From Daphnia carinata (Eukaryota > Arthropoda > Branchiopoda > Diplostraca > Daphniidae): a DNA stretch of 64,000 nt. Below the pieces are notes generated by a model, which saw only the letters and a list, made by a program, of their open reading frames with translations, had not been told where the DNA came from and made no database searches. Shown piece after piece: positions 1-12,168 of the stretch; the stretch's first letter is position 1; each line of letters starts with the position of its first letter. The stretch covers positions 7,602,778 to 7,666,777 of the forward strand of contig NC_081336.1 of assembly GCF_022539665.2 (NCBI RefSeq). Direction: 5' to 3'. The position numbers and the translations under genes are program-made.

Positions 1-2182
1 AGCTCTTCAGAACACGAACAGAAGAAGACTCGTTCCATATTTATTGTGAATCTCCCTGCAAGTCATTCCAGAATGGTATGACCTGAAATGAAATTTTTTT
101 AGTGCTTATTTAAAAATTCTACAAGGAAAATAGATGTGTATGAAATATTCGTTGTTTGAAAAAACCCAAAATTATAATATGATGGGAATATTGGTAATGC
201 ATATAGCACCTTTAGTGTAGTAAGCTCAGCTAATATTATACAAAATGGCACCAGGCTGCTCCTCCATAAAGTATCAGTCCATTTTATCAAGCACTGTGTA
301 AGAAAGGAGTAAAGTCACAGCAGCCAACACCTATTACTACAAAAAAGGGAATCATTTAAATCCAGTTCATTTTGTAGTTTAATATGCCCAAACAAGAAGC
401 CATTTATCATAGCTGGCATTATATACCATTCATAATGCAATCCAAGCACGGAATACAACAGTATTTTAAAACTTCACTCAAATTCAACAATGAAAACAGA
501 TGTGTAGGGATGGTCTATGACGCAAGAAACAAAATCTGAAATAACAACAATAATTAACATAAGTTTGCAAACCACCCAAATATGGGGGATGTATTAATAA
601 TGTTAAAAGTTAATATGGGACTTGTTCGGCACACCTCAACCTCACCTGTTGACCTGACCTGTATTAAAAAGAGTTTGAAAATAACGAAACATTGTGTCGA
701 CCCGGCTTTTCGATTACTGAAAAACAATTCGTTTTTTTCGTCGTCGCAAAATGTCAAAAACATTTGAACTTGTCAAACAACGATGCCATACTTCTTCAAA
801 CTTTTTTGAAAATCAATTACAAAATTACAATCGATACAAAAGTATTTTGTTACTGAACTGCATTGTTGAGAAAAAAGGTGAATCGAATTCAATGATTGTT
901 CCATAAAGCGTTTCTGTAATTTATCGTTTGCATTTTTAACATCAATCGGTTATGACTGTATGATAAAAGCCTACGTTATGTCAGAAAAACCTACGTTATG
1001 TCTACTTTGTTACTTTCTAGAGACAAGGGGGTCCAAGAGACTTCTAGAGACGGGGTTTCAAAAACTCCCGCTACGAACGCCACGGGTAATATGGCCCATA
1101 CTCGTGAAAAAAAAAATAGGCCGTTTATTTCTACACCGGGATGTTTCTAAAAGATCCCGCTATGAACGCCACAAGTAACGTGGCCCATAATCTTAAAAAA
1201 ATAAGCCCATATCTTACCCTTTATGATGGTTCCAAAAAATCCCGCTACGAACGCCACGGGTAACGTGGCCCATAATCATAAAAAAAGAAGGCCGTATGTG
1301 TAAAATACCTCTTGATTTAAAATTTGTAAATGTATTTCATGCCACAATTCGCGTGCTTTTCTAATTTTGATTGCATAAAGGGAACTAAGAAGTAATGCAC
1401 ATCTCTATCTTAACAGAACTTGATCTTTGACTGTACAAAAGTACATTCGACGTACGACCGTTAAACAACAAAAAAAAACATAGCTATAAACAAGCTAAAA
1501 AGCTATCATATGATGAGTAGGCCTATCTATGTCACGTTACCGAACTAAATGGTAGACCAGGGAGCAGAGCTGCCTATGAAATAGTAGATCAAATGGCGTT
1601 GTGTTGAATTCGATTCTGTTTTTGTTTCCTTTGTTTCAGTTGAAGCTCAAGCTATGCTATTCCCTCCACTCTCAGGTGTCGCGTTTGCCTAGTTCGGAAA
1701 AGCCTTGTTATCTAGTGTATCTAGTGTACTGAACTGAACGCCTTTCTTTACCTGCGTTTAAATATAGAATTAAGTCCCCATACAAGAACTCATCTACAAA
1801 CGACTACCGTTTCCCTAAAGCGAAAAAAAAAAAAAAAAAAAAAAAAACGTGGACATTGCAAATTTTCAGACACGCCACAAATAGGAAGTAATGAGGCAAA
1901 AATTGTTCGAACTGAATAATTATGCAATTTTAAAATATTTCACCGTTTTCTTTTTACATTTTCAGAATTAGTGCAGCATTGAAAATACACTTCTCTGCTA
2001 GCCACTTTGTATAAATCCGTCACTGCCCAGAAGCAAAGGGAAATTTTTCTTTCCGATCGCATGTTATTGGTGATTCCTCTACATTATGAATCTATATTAT
2101 ATGGACAGAATAAAAAAATGCAAGAAAAAATGAAACAAACAGAAATGGTTTATGGCTCACCGAGATCTTTCTGAAAATGGGG
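1..2182. other. Intergenic stretch without a recognisable gene
   Basis: AT-rich sequence. The open frames on both strands are short and match no family I know. It holds a three-copy repeat (1066-1274), a pair of 13-base direct repeats near 969-1002 (core CCTACGTTATGTC) and a poly(A) run near 1806-1827. I see nothing else that can be supported. Confidence 0.6.
1066..1274. repeat. Three tandem copies of an 85-89 bp unit
   Basis: A 35-base core beginning TCCCGCTACGAACG and ending GGCCCATA occurs at 1066-1100, 1155-1189 and 1240-1274. Copies 1 and 3 differ by one base and copy 2 by a few more. Each core is followed by an A-run and then a GCC-containing spacer (AGGCCG in copies 1 and 3), so the whole unit is repeated. 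It has no coding potential. It could be a local satellite seed or a fragment of a dispersed repeat. Confidence 0.8.
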
Positions 2183-3345
2183 CTAATCAACATGTTGATG
2201 TTGTGCTTCTGCTTCTCTCCATGTATTTCGGATGTTTTCCATTAATGTCCAGAAGAGGTTAGATCTAGTGAACCAATAAACCAACGAGAGGAAAAGCACA
2301 ACCCAGGCAAGGATGAGCCATTGGTCCGTCTGCTCTATTACACTGGTAGGCAAAGGACCTTGATAATCAGCGGTAGTGCGATTTAGAACGCCTATTGGCT
2401 GTATACCTGAAATTAAAAAAAAAAAAGTTATCAAGTATTTATTTTTATTATGTTTTTATGCGTTACTTTGTTTACAGAACGGAAAATGAAAATTGCCTAC
2501 CTGTATAACGAGTAATGAAACTGGCAAACAAATCCACTTTGTATTCTGTTTCATTATACCTTGCTGCTGCTTTGCCATTGTGAAACAAGAACAAACTTGG
2601 GATTGCCATTACTCCTTGCATTGTGCTTAAGCTATATAGATACAAATATTACATTAGATTTTTTTTCTCTAAAAATATTTCTCATATAGAAGGATAAAGA
2701 ATGCACAGAGTTTGGCACCAACCTGTTATGAGAATAGGCATCAATAGCATAAAAAGACATCATTGGAAATCCTCTTGGTAGGGCATTTAAGTGTGGCGCA
2801 GCCTGTACACTGAAAGGGCACCATGAAGTGAAAAAAACAACAACGTGGCATGTCGCTGGTTGAGTCCGAGATGTAACATTTTGATTTTGCTTTAGTACAG
2901 ATAACAGGGTAGTACCATTCACTATCTATTTAAATAATTGAGACAATTATTTTTGGATTGATAATGCTTCGAAAATGGTAACCTGAAATGTTGGATTATT
3001 TTCCTGTGTTTCATCAAGAAGACAGGAGAATTTTTTTATTTGAGTGGCATTAGATATCACTGTATCGTTGGTAATAGAATCATTTCCATTTGATGAACCA
3101 TCAACGGGGTTGTTAAGAAGTGGCGATTTTATTAAGTTATCATCTGAAGTTTCCTCTCTTGGCTGTGAAACACTGTCATGGAAACTGGAAGATTCGGAAC
3201 TATTTTGGACTTGTTCAGATAACGAACTCGGGACTAATAGCTCTGCCCGTACAGTAATAAAATAATAGTGATTCATTTAACTTGTGAGCAACTTAACCTT
3301 ACCTAGCACGAAATGGCCAACCAGTAAAACTTTTATTAAAATCAT
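2183..3345 (-). CDS. TXNDC15: Thioredoxin domain-containing protein 15 (TXNDC15)
   Basis: Five exons (3345-3303, 3242-2983, 2925-2723, 2631-2501, 2406-2183) join to 286 residues, against about 360 in human. The start gives a hydrophobic signal peptide (MILIKVLLVGHFVL). A Ser/Asn-rich, glycosylatable segment follows, then a thioredoxin fold with SWCPFS, a cis-Pro region (VMAIPSLFLFHNG) and a C-terminal membrane segment (WLILAWVVLFLSLVYWF). The order and the PLPTSVIEQTDQW block before the membrane segment match TXNDC15 closely. The active site is CxxS, not CxxC, as in this family, so it is unlikely to be a classical disulfide reductase. TXNDC15 is known as an ER/ciliary transition-associated protein linked to ciliopathy. 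The gene is divergent from the cathepsin C gene. Confidence 0.93.
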
Positions 3346-3550
3346 TCTAGTAAGATTGGTTATGCTAGCAGACGACAGGAATATGGCTTAACAGAAAGAT
3401 TTATTTGTAAAATCTACAGCCGTTTTTGTTTTGTTTTGATTGTTATGATTCTTGAAATCCCTCCCCCTAGCTTTATGCGAGTTAGCTTCAGAGCTTCCTT
3501 TTTTTATTTTCAACATAGTAATTCTGGCCTTCATAGAGTTCAAAGCTACG
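3346..3550. promoter_or_regulatory. Putative bidirectional promoter between TXNDC15 and cathepsin C
   Basis: Only about 205 bp separate the start codons of two divergent genes, so both 5' UTRs and core promoters must lie here unless there are upstream untranslated exons. I see no TATA box placed convincingly for either gene. The call rests on the arrangement alone. Confidence 0.5.
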
Positions 3551-5494
<1,944 letters not shown>

Positions 5495-5607
5495 AGAAAC
5501 AAACAAGTGGGCCTTTACACTGAATACATTCAATTGATAATAATTTTTTTTTTCAAACTCAGAACATTCTTTTTACTGCAACCGAACGAAACAAAGTTGC
5601 TCAAGGG

Positions 5608-5613
5608 AATAAA
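5608..5613 (+). terminator. Poly(A) signal of cathepsin C
   Basis: A canonical AATAAA lies 114 bp past the TAA stop of the cathepsin C gene, on the same strand. Confidence 0.6.
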
Positions 5614-6178
5614 CAATGAATTACTTCAATGCATTTTTCCATGCATATAACCAACAGTCACGCACACATAGTTTAAAATACGCATCAATAGCTAGTGTGA
5701 AATTGATAGGGGGAAAGATGGGTATAAGAAGGAAAATAAAAGTTAGTGTGAAAGAGAGAGAAAAATACATACAATTGTATCAAATACAAATTGATAGAAC
5801 AGACGTGTGTGTACAGATAACATATGCACCACGATATGTGTCACCAGGCAAAGGGCGAACTGAGCCGTCAGCTCGCCTATCACATCGTTGCAACAGTCTA
5901 CTGAAAACGCTCAGGTAACAGTCGATCAACGACACCGGTTGAACCAAGTCATTTCAGAAGCGTTGCAAAGTCCCGGTACGAGGCGAATTAAATTCTTTAC
6001 CCGAAGTAAAATTAGGCTAAACAATCTACTACTGTTAGAGGTACGTAAATTAGTTACATTGTTTTAATCCAAGGATGTTTGTGTCAAACCATTTCTTGGT
6101 AAAAGGAAAAGTAGCACTGCGAATTAAAATCTTTTAATGTGTGTGTTATTCGAACAGAACAAGGATTAGTGGCTAAAA
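5614..6178. other. Spacer between cathepsin C and the 5'-nucleotidase-like gene
   Basis: No convincing coding region. It must hold the promoter and 5' leader of the gene starting at 6179. I see no TATA or initiator element that I would commit to. Confidence 0.5.
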
Positions 6179-9100
6179 ATGGCGCAATGGTGGAGCATCA
6201 CTTTAGCCTTCATGATGCTGCAGGCACCGTTACGTAGTACGGCGGACTGGACTTTAGTTGTGACGCACTCCAATGATTTGTGGTATCAATTAGACGAAAT
6301 TCAAGGTGACAACAGTCCATGTTATGTGGATCTGCCACCACTTACGACACAACCGACAACCCCATCAACTACTGTAACTCCAACAACAACACCAGCGACA
6401 ACCATAATAACCACAACGACTACGACTACAACAACGACTACAACACCAACGACGACTACAACACCAACGACGACTACAACACCAACGACGACTACAACAC
6501 CAACGACGACTACAACACCAACGACAACCCCAACGACAACAGCACAATCACCAGAAACATCACCAGAAACATCATCAGAAACATCACCAGAAACATCATC
6601 AGAAACATCACCAGAAACATCATCATCACGAGATTCACCAGAGATTGAAGGATCTGTCAAAAAAAGATCAATTTCACGTACGTCTATTACTCTTACCATT
6701 ATTCGCTGCTTTGTTGATTATAACAGTCTATTGCGTTTATGGTCCCGTTGATCCTTGATCAAAGTACGTGTACCTTGTTATTCGTCCATATCCCTTGTCC
6801 TAGTCTGTTGCTAGCTTTCAAAATGTCTTCCACAGGCACAGCTTTGACGTCAAGTCCAACGACATCATCTCGCACAAATATCCGTAAACACCGTCAAACA
6901 AACTTGGCAGTTGGCCCAACCAATCAATCCTGGAACACAATTCAACAGACAGTTAGTCCTGAAATCCCGTATTTTGCCGATTCATTCAATTCAACAACTA
7001 CAGATTCCCCAGAAACATTGACCTCGACTGTCCCAAATTTTAAGGATAAATCCAACTCTACTTCTCCACATGAAAACGAGACATTAACAACTAGCACTAT
7101 TAGCACTACAACCTTAAAGCCAAGTGAGTAAAGGAAACTAAGTAATAATATGCAGGTAAGAAAAATTGCATGCTTAACGTCTTGTGGTGTCATGGCTTTT
7201 TCATCCACAACTATTTACTGCTTTAATTCGATATGTTCTCGATTATCTGTTAAGGGAACAGACACCCAGTCAATGCAATTTTCAAATATTAAAGAGTATT
7301 TTTGGTATACAGGCAATTCGAAAGAATTCCAAACATGCTACGGTGGGGTGTCTCGTCATCTGACCAAAGCATTAGAGCTGAAGAATGAAAGCGAATCGAA
7401 AGGCAAAGTTTTCTTACATTTGAACGCTGGTGGAATGTTGGGAGGTTACATTTGGTATCCAATCCTGGGGGCCGGCCCGGCTGTCGAATCTATCAAGATG
7501 CTCGGCTACAACGCAGTGGTATTGTTACAAGCTCTTCTTATCTTTTGCATTTTCAAATAGCGATGTTATCTTAAACAGAGCTGTGCCGATATATCAGTAC
7601 CTTTCGTAACAGCTCTCCTTCTGTTTGTTTAAACAAAACAAAAAATAATCAACAAAGATAGTTAGCTTTTCCTTAAAGCCCTCTTTCCCGCTTAATGGTC
7701 AATTGCAACATTTTTCACCATGGTGTCATTATCTTTTTTTTTAATTTTTAACACAAACTAAGGCATTGGGTTACCGAGATTTCGAAGAAGGTGTTCCTGC
7801 AACTGTGGAATACTTGAAGGCACTTAAAAATGCTAACGTTACGGTACTGTGTGCCAATATGGATGTTAGCAATGAACCGACGATGAAAGATCTTTTCAAG
7901 AAATCAATGGTTATAAACATTTCCGGCAGGAAAATCGGCATCATCGGTTACATTGGCCAAGACGCGGACGTAAGTTGGCCTTTTCTTGCTTCCTAAGACA
8001 AAACGATAATTAATGGCAACCAACCAATCGAATCTGACATATTTCTATTTGTAGTATTTAGCTGATACGGGGAAGCTCATCTTTACAGATCCACAGGTGG
8101 CCATTGAGAATGAAGTCACAGCATTACTTGCTCAAGGTGCTTTTTTCATCATCGCACTGGGCAGTGCTGGGTTTTCAGGCGTCGAATGGATGAGCAAGCT
8201 CTACAATGTCGACTTGTTCGTCAATGGTGGCAGCAATACTTTCCTCTACAACGGTACACACGATCGTCCTGTATTTTTTTTTTTTTTAATCCAAGCATTT
8301 CAATTGTTAATAACTGGAAATTTTATGACTTGGCAGGTGCTAATGTCGGCCCATTAAACGAGAAGATTGCAGGACCTTACCCGATCGTGGATTCCAGCCA
8401 AAGTATAAAGAGACTTTTCGTCCAAACATCTCGGTATGGAAAATACCTGGGGAAAATCGAAATGAATCTTCACGATGAAGGAAGAATTATCGATTATTCG
8501 ACTACAAATCCCATCCTTTTGGATCCTAGTGTGGCGCAAGGTTCGCTTGACTAATTTTCCATTCACATTTCCATTGAAACTGATCATTTAAAAAAAATCG
8601 CACAGATCCCCAACTGCAAGGAAAAGTCGATGAATGGGAACGCCAAGTCTTGACCCAATCGAACGAAACGATCGGTTACAGCAAAATTCCAATTATTAGC
8701 GATCGCAAAATTTGCTGGTACGAGGAATGTACGGGTGCAGCCCTAATGGCCGATGCGGCTCGGTGGTTCTTGGAAAAGTACACAACTAGTAGCAATGAAT
8801 GGTCCAACACAGTTGCAGCAACTGTTTGGCACGGAGGAGCCCTATCCGACACCGATCTCGACCTCGGGGCAGGTAAACAGCCTTCGGAAATGTCCGGATA
8901 CAAAGTACAATGGCTACCATTGCTTTTCAGGTCCTATCACTTTCGGCGATATTTTGACCATGTTCCCTTACGCCAATGTCATCGTAAGGACTTGGATGTA
9001 CGGTCTTCAAGTTAAAAATTTGTTCGAGGAATCCGTCAGGTACTACAACGATACCACATCGCCCAATCGTGGCGAATTTCTTCACGTTTCAGGTATTGTT

Positions 9101-9751
9101 CTTTAAAGATGAACGTAACACCAGCGGGAACTATAATGTGGTTTTAAAATTTTCAGGTTTGCGAGTCGAATATGATTTGTCGAAGCCAGGTGGTTCGCGT
9201 GTGGCAAACATCTATATCCGTAACACGTACAACATCTACGGAGGGATGGACCCAATACGACTCGATGTCTTGTACCAAATTGGTATGCCTTCGTTCATTG
9301 CCAACGGAGGCAGTCGTTACGCCTTCATGGAAACCGTCCCGAAAAACAATACTGGTTAGTTTCACGCTTTTTAAAATAATTATTACCTAATTTAAAAGAG
9401 GAAGGCCCTAAGATTTCAATTGCAACATAAGGTGTCCGTGACGAAACCGTTCTCAAGGGGTACATCAAACTTTTCACACCTTTGACTTACGGGAATGAAG
9501 GGAGGATCAAATTCATTAAAACTGATCCTGCAAAGGATTGTCCGAGCACTAATGTGACGGGCACCGTATTTCGTAAGTTGCAAACGCCCCATTGCTATAT
9601 CAGAATAACAGAAATTACAGTAATCTATTCTTACCCTACAGTGACCATCTTTTTGACACTGCTCTTCACTGGTTTGGGGTTTGCTGCTTACAAATATTTA
9701 TGGCCCATGATGCGAGATCGAAGAGGTTCCCTTTTGTCGCTGGTCCGGTAG
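6179..9751 (+). CDS. CD73-type 5'-nucleotidase homologue, probable pseudoenzyme with mucin insert
   Basis: Eleven exons (6179-6677, 6836-7123, 7313-7518, 7763-7969, 8055-8253, 8337-8540, 8606-8872, 8931-9092, 9157-9354, 9432-9572, 9642-9751) give 826 residues. A signal peptide (1-22) is followed by the first strand of the metallophosphatase fold, a Thr/Ser/Pro mucin-like stretch (about 55-255), the rest of both 5'-nucleotidase domains, and a C-terminal membrane helix with a basic tail. Alignable blocks to CD73 include CYGGV, IIALG, NTFLYNG, GKYLGKIE, NPILLDPS, GEFLHVSG and EGRIKF. All metal-ligand motifs are changed: DxH is DLW (33-35), the second Asp of DAGD is Gly303, GNHE is GYRD (334-337), the later His positions are Ser437 and Gly459. 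NGGGIR and GGDGF are also lost. It should be a cell-surface protein without phosphatase activity. Salivary-apyrase-like relatives are an alternative label. Confidence 0.9.
6435..6524 (+). repeat. Coding 18-bp minisatellite (five perfect units)
   Basis: The unit CGACTACAACACCAACGA repeats five times without a break inside exon 1 of the 5'-nucleotidase-like gene and encodes a run of Thr with regularly spaced Pro. Simpler ACN triplets flank it on both sides. An in-frame 18-bp unit can change copy number without breaking the protein. Confidence 0.9.
6548..6627 (+). repeat. Coding SPETS/SETS repeat
   Basis: Alternating 15-base units (TCACCAGAAACATCA and TCATCAGAAACATCA types) encode repeated Ser-Pro-Glu-Thr-Ser and Ser-Glu-Thr-Ser. 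They form the acidic, Ser/Thr-rich end of the mucin segment and look like O-glycosylation substrate. Confidence 0.85.
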
Positions 9752-9788
9752 GCTGTGTGAGGGTGATGGGCGCACCAGCAAAATCACT

Positions 9789-9794
9789 AATAAA
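9789..9794 (+). terminator. Poly(A) signal of the 5'-nucleotidase-like gene
   Basis: AATAAA lies 38 bp past the TAG stop at 9749-9751, on the same strand. Confidence 0.65.
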
Positions 9795-10146
9795 ACGGTC
9801 GCGGGGCTTTGACGTCCTACTTTTTCTTGTTTCTTAACATCTCCAAATAATCCCTGATCATGCACTTTTCTATTTCTCGATGGCCGCTTCGTAAAACACA
9901 ATGCACGCCAACAGCCTAAACAATGCCGCAAAAAAAGAAATTGAATATTGGCGTTTTTTTCACCGAAGCTGTATTTTTATGTCCCCCTTTTTTTATAGGA
10001 TGAATCCAATACCCACGTAGATGTTCAAGAGCCATAGAATCATTTCCTCGTTACCCTTCACGAGTAAGGTCTGCTGTGGTCAACCCATTTATGATGCTGG
10101 TTTTTTATTTTCTTCTTTTTTTAAAAATGTATTTTCGGGTTTTCTT
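9795..10146. other. Convergent 3' regions
   Basis: About 350 bp between two genes that end towards each other. It holds both 3' UTRs and shows no further coding region. Confidence 0.6.
10104..10109 (-). terminator. Poly(A) signal of NME7
   Basis: TTTATT on the plus strand is AATAAA on the minus strand, 38 bp past the NME7 stop codon. Confidence 0.55.
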
Positions 10147-11796
10147 CTACTGGAAACTGCCCCCATCCTTGAAAAAGAACTCAACCTGTTTGAAGTTGAA
10201 ATAGCAGACATTTTTTTAAAGATCATACACTGTCCTGAAAGTATCATTACCTCTCGAACTCCATCGTCAGGGAGATCAGTGCAATGAATGGCGTTGTGAA
10301 TCGTGTCATAGCCAAAACGTGCACGCAAAGATGAAGGCTGCAATTTTCCTGCAGTATTCTAAAGAGAGAGATAAACTGAATGAAAAAGCAAATTTGAAAA
10401 TTGCTTGTTCTGAACATACCGGATCAAATGAACCAACAAACTCTCGAAAAGTATTCACGTCGGAGTCAATACTCAATGCCACAGATGGACCTGAACTGTA
10501 ATGTTTGATTTGCGCCTGAAAGTATTAAAAGAAAAGGTAAGATTACGGAAGAAACAGTGAAATTCCTCTGATGTAAGATACCGGATAATCATCCCAAACT
10601 CCTTTGTAAGCCAGAAAGAACTGATCAGCATCAGCTAAGGGCATTCTCTGTAGCTTTAGACTAGATATTCTGAAGTTATTTTCTTGGATGGCAGTAATGA
10701 GAGCACCTAGTTTCCCTATAAGCCAACGATAAACAAACATGTAAAATTGACATTTTGACAGCAGATCAGGATATTGATACCTTCTTGAAGAACGTGGGGC
10801 TTTACAAGGCACAGAGTTTTTATATACGAAGGCTCGTAGTGGCTACTCAGATTGTTGAATATCAAATTAAGTTCCTGGAAAAATTTTAGATATGGGTACT
10901 AAAAGCAGGCTGGTTTAGGATGAGCAACTTACCCTGGCAGCAGCTTCTGGAGAATCTGAACCATGGGCCGCATTATATGTGGTATCTGTACCAAACAAGC
11001 CTCGCACTGTATTAGGGGCATCGCTGCGGGCCACAGCAGGATCAGTAGGTCCCAAATTTACTCGCCAATATCTTACGGCTGATGGTGCTAAAAGCTCCAT
11101 GGCGAGCACAGGGCCAGAAGAAATGTAATTGACAAGTTTTCTGATTTGATAAACAGAATAAAATGGTTAAGTTGGCTGAATCCAAATGTAAAGGAATTTC
11201 ATTCTTACTCATAAAATGGACGACCAAGGTGTTCTTTGTAGAATTCTGCTGCCCTTGTGGCACTGATTTTTGTCAGCATCATTCTGTTGAACTTGAATCC
11301 CTTTCCTTCAATAAATGATAAAATATTTCCCATCTTTGGGATGACTTCTGGTTTGAGCATGGCGTAAGTCCTAGGAAACAGTAATGAAAGTAACCAGTTT
11401 AACAAGAATTTTATCTTAAATTAGTTTTCTACGCTACATTATGGACAACTCCAGATAACATACCTTTCAGATTTCCGTGTCAACTCATTTCGAGTTGCTT
11501 CGTCAAGGTATTCAATAACTTTCAATTCCCTTCCGAACACGGAAACTTTGTTTCCAATATACAAATCCATTTCTGAAACTGTTTCGCAGAACGATCTCTT
11601 CAAGAAGGTTTTCTTCTGTTTACTGTCATACTTTTAATTAAGACATAGTATTATTTAGGTATTTTGAACTGTAGCGGATGTTAATTACCATTTCAACAGT
11701 TCTGTCGGAAGGGAAGTAAAACAGCATGAATGGACGCACAAGTGAAGATATTTCATCATACCACTCCACATTGATAGCAAACTTGTCTTCTTCCAT
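10147..11796 (-). CDS. NME7: Nucleoside diphosphate kinase homologue 7 (NME7)
   Basis: Nine exons (11796-11689, 11630-11464, 11370-11209, 11140-10933, 10874-10781, 10715-10582, 10515-10420, 10358-10251, 10185-10147) give 371 residues, against 376 in human NME7. A DM10 domain (about 1-90; INVEWYDE, FLKR, IGNKVSVFGRELKVIEY) is followed by two nucleoside diphosphate kinase domains. The catalytic His is present in both: His205 in NAAHGSD and His348 in NAIHCTD. The C-terminus EFFFKD matches the end of NME7. The start is the Met at the position used in NME7 proteins. An acceptor-like TTTCAG just upstream suggests an untranslated 5' exon. NME7 is a gamma-tubulin ring complex and ciliary axoneme protein. 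In domain B the usual EIARHLR-type segment reads NTAGKLQ, so nucleotide contacts may be weakened there. Confidence 0.96.
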
Positions 11797-12089
11797 TGTG
11801 TTCTGAAATATAAAACAAATTACTTGAGTGAATTCTTGTCACAGCAGTCTCAAAAAGCTCATGGAAAGTGGGGAAAGGTCCATACACGATCGACGAAGTA
11901 TAGACCAGCAACGAGGACAACAAAGGCAAACAAACTGGTTCGGGAAGGATAAAACATTAATATTAACTAGGGGCCGAAAACACTGCTAAAAGTCAAACAT
12001 ATAAAACCGTATATTGCTGCCTGACTTAAGGATTCATTCGAATTCCTTTGGCTCCTTCTCAAAATTGTCCGCTGACGATCGATTTGCAT

Positions 12090-12168
12090 ATAGCAACGGT
12101 GCCTAACTTCAATAGCAACGAACGCATTTCGCACAGCATTTTCACCAGGCGTCGGGTACCATAGCAAC
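12090..12168. promoter_or_regulatory. Candidate RFX X-box cluster upstream of NME7
   Basis: The half-site ATAGCAAC occurs three times, at 12090-12097, 12112-12119 and 12161-12168. The last is part of GGTACCATAGCAAC (12155-12168), which fits the X-box consensus GTHNYYATRRNAAC at 13 of 14 positions; the other two fit at 11 of 14. The sites lie 294-372 bp upstream of the NME7 start codon. RFX factors drive many ciliary genes, so the placement makes sense, but function is inferred. Confidence 0.45.

Noticed and set aside
6322-6699. Minus-strand Val/Gly-rich and Cys/Arg-rich frames across the mucin repeat
   Set aside because: They are the complement of the Thr/Pro minisatellite. The plus strand has the signal peptide, the splice sites and the 5'-nucleotidase continuation.
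11967-12167. Minus-strand 66-residue frame upstream of NME7 as an extra coding exon
   Set aside because: It lacks a donor in phase with the NME7 start exon, and the aligned N-terminus of NME7 begins at the Met at 11796. It is more likely promoter or untranslated leader.
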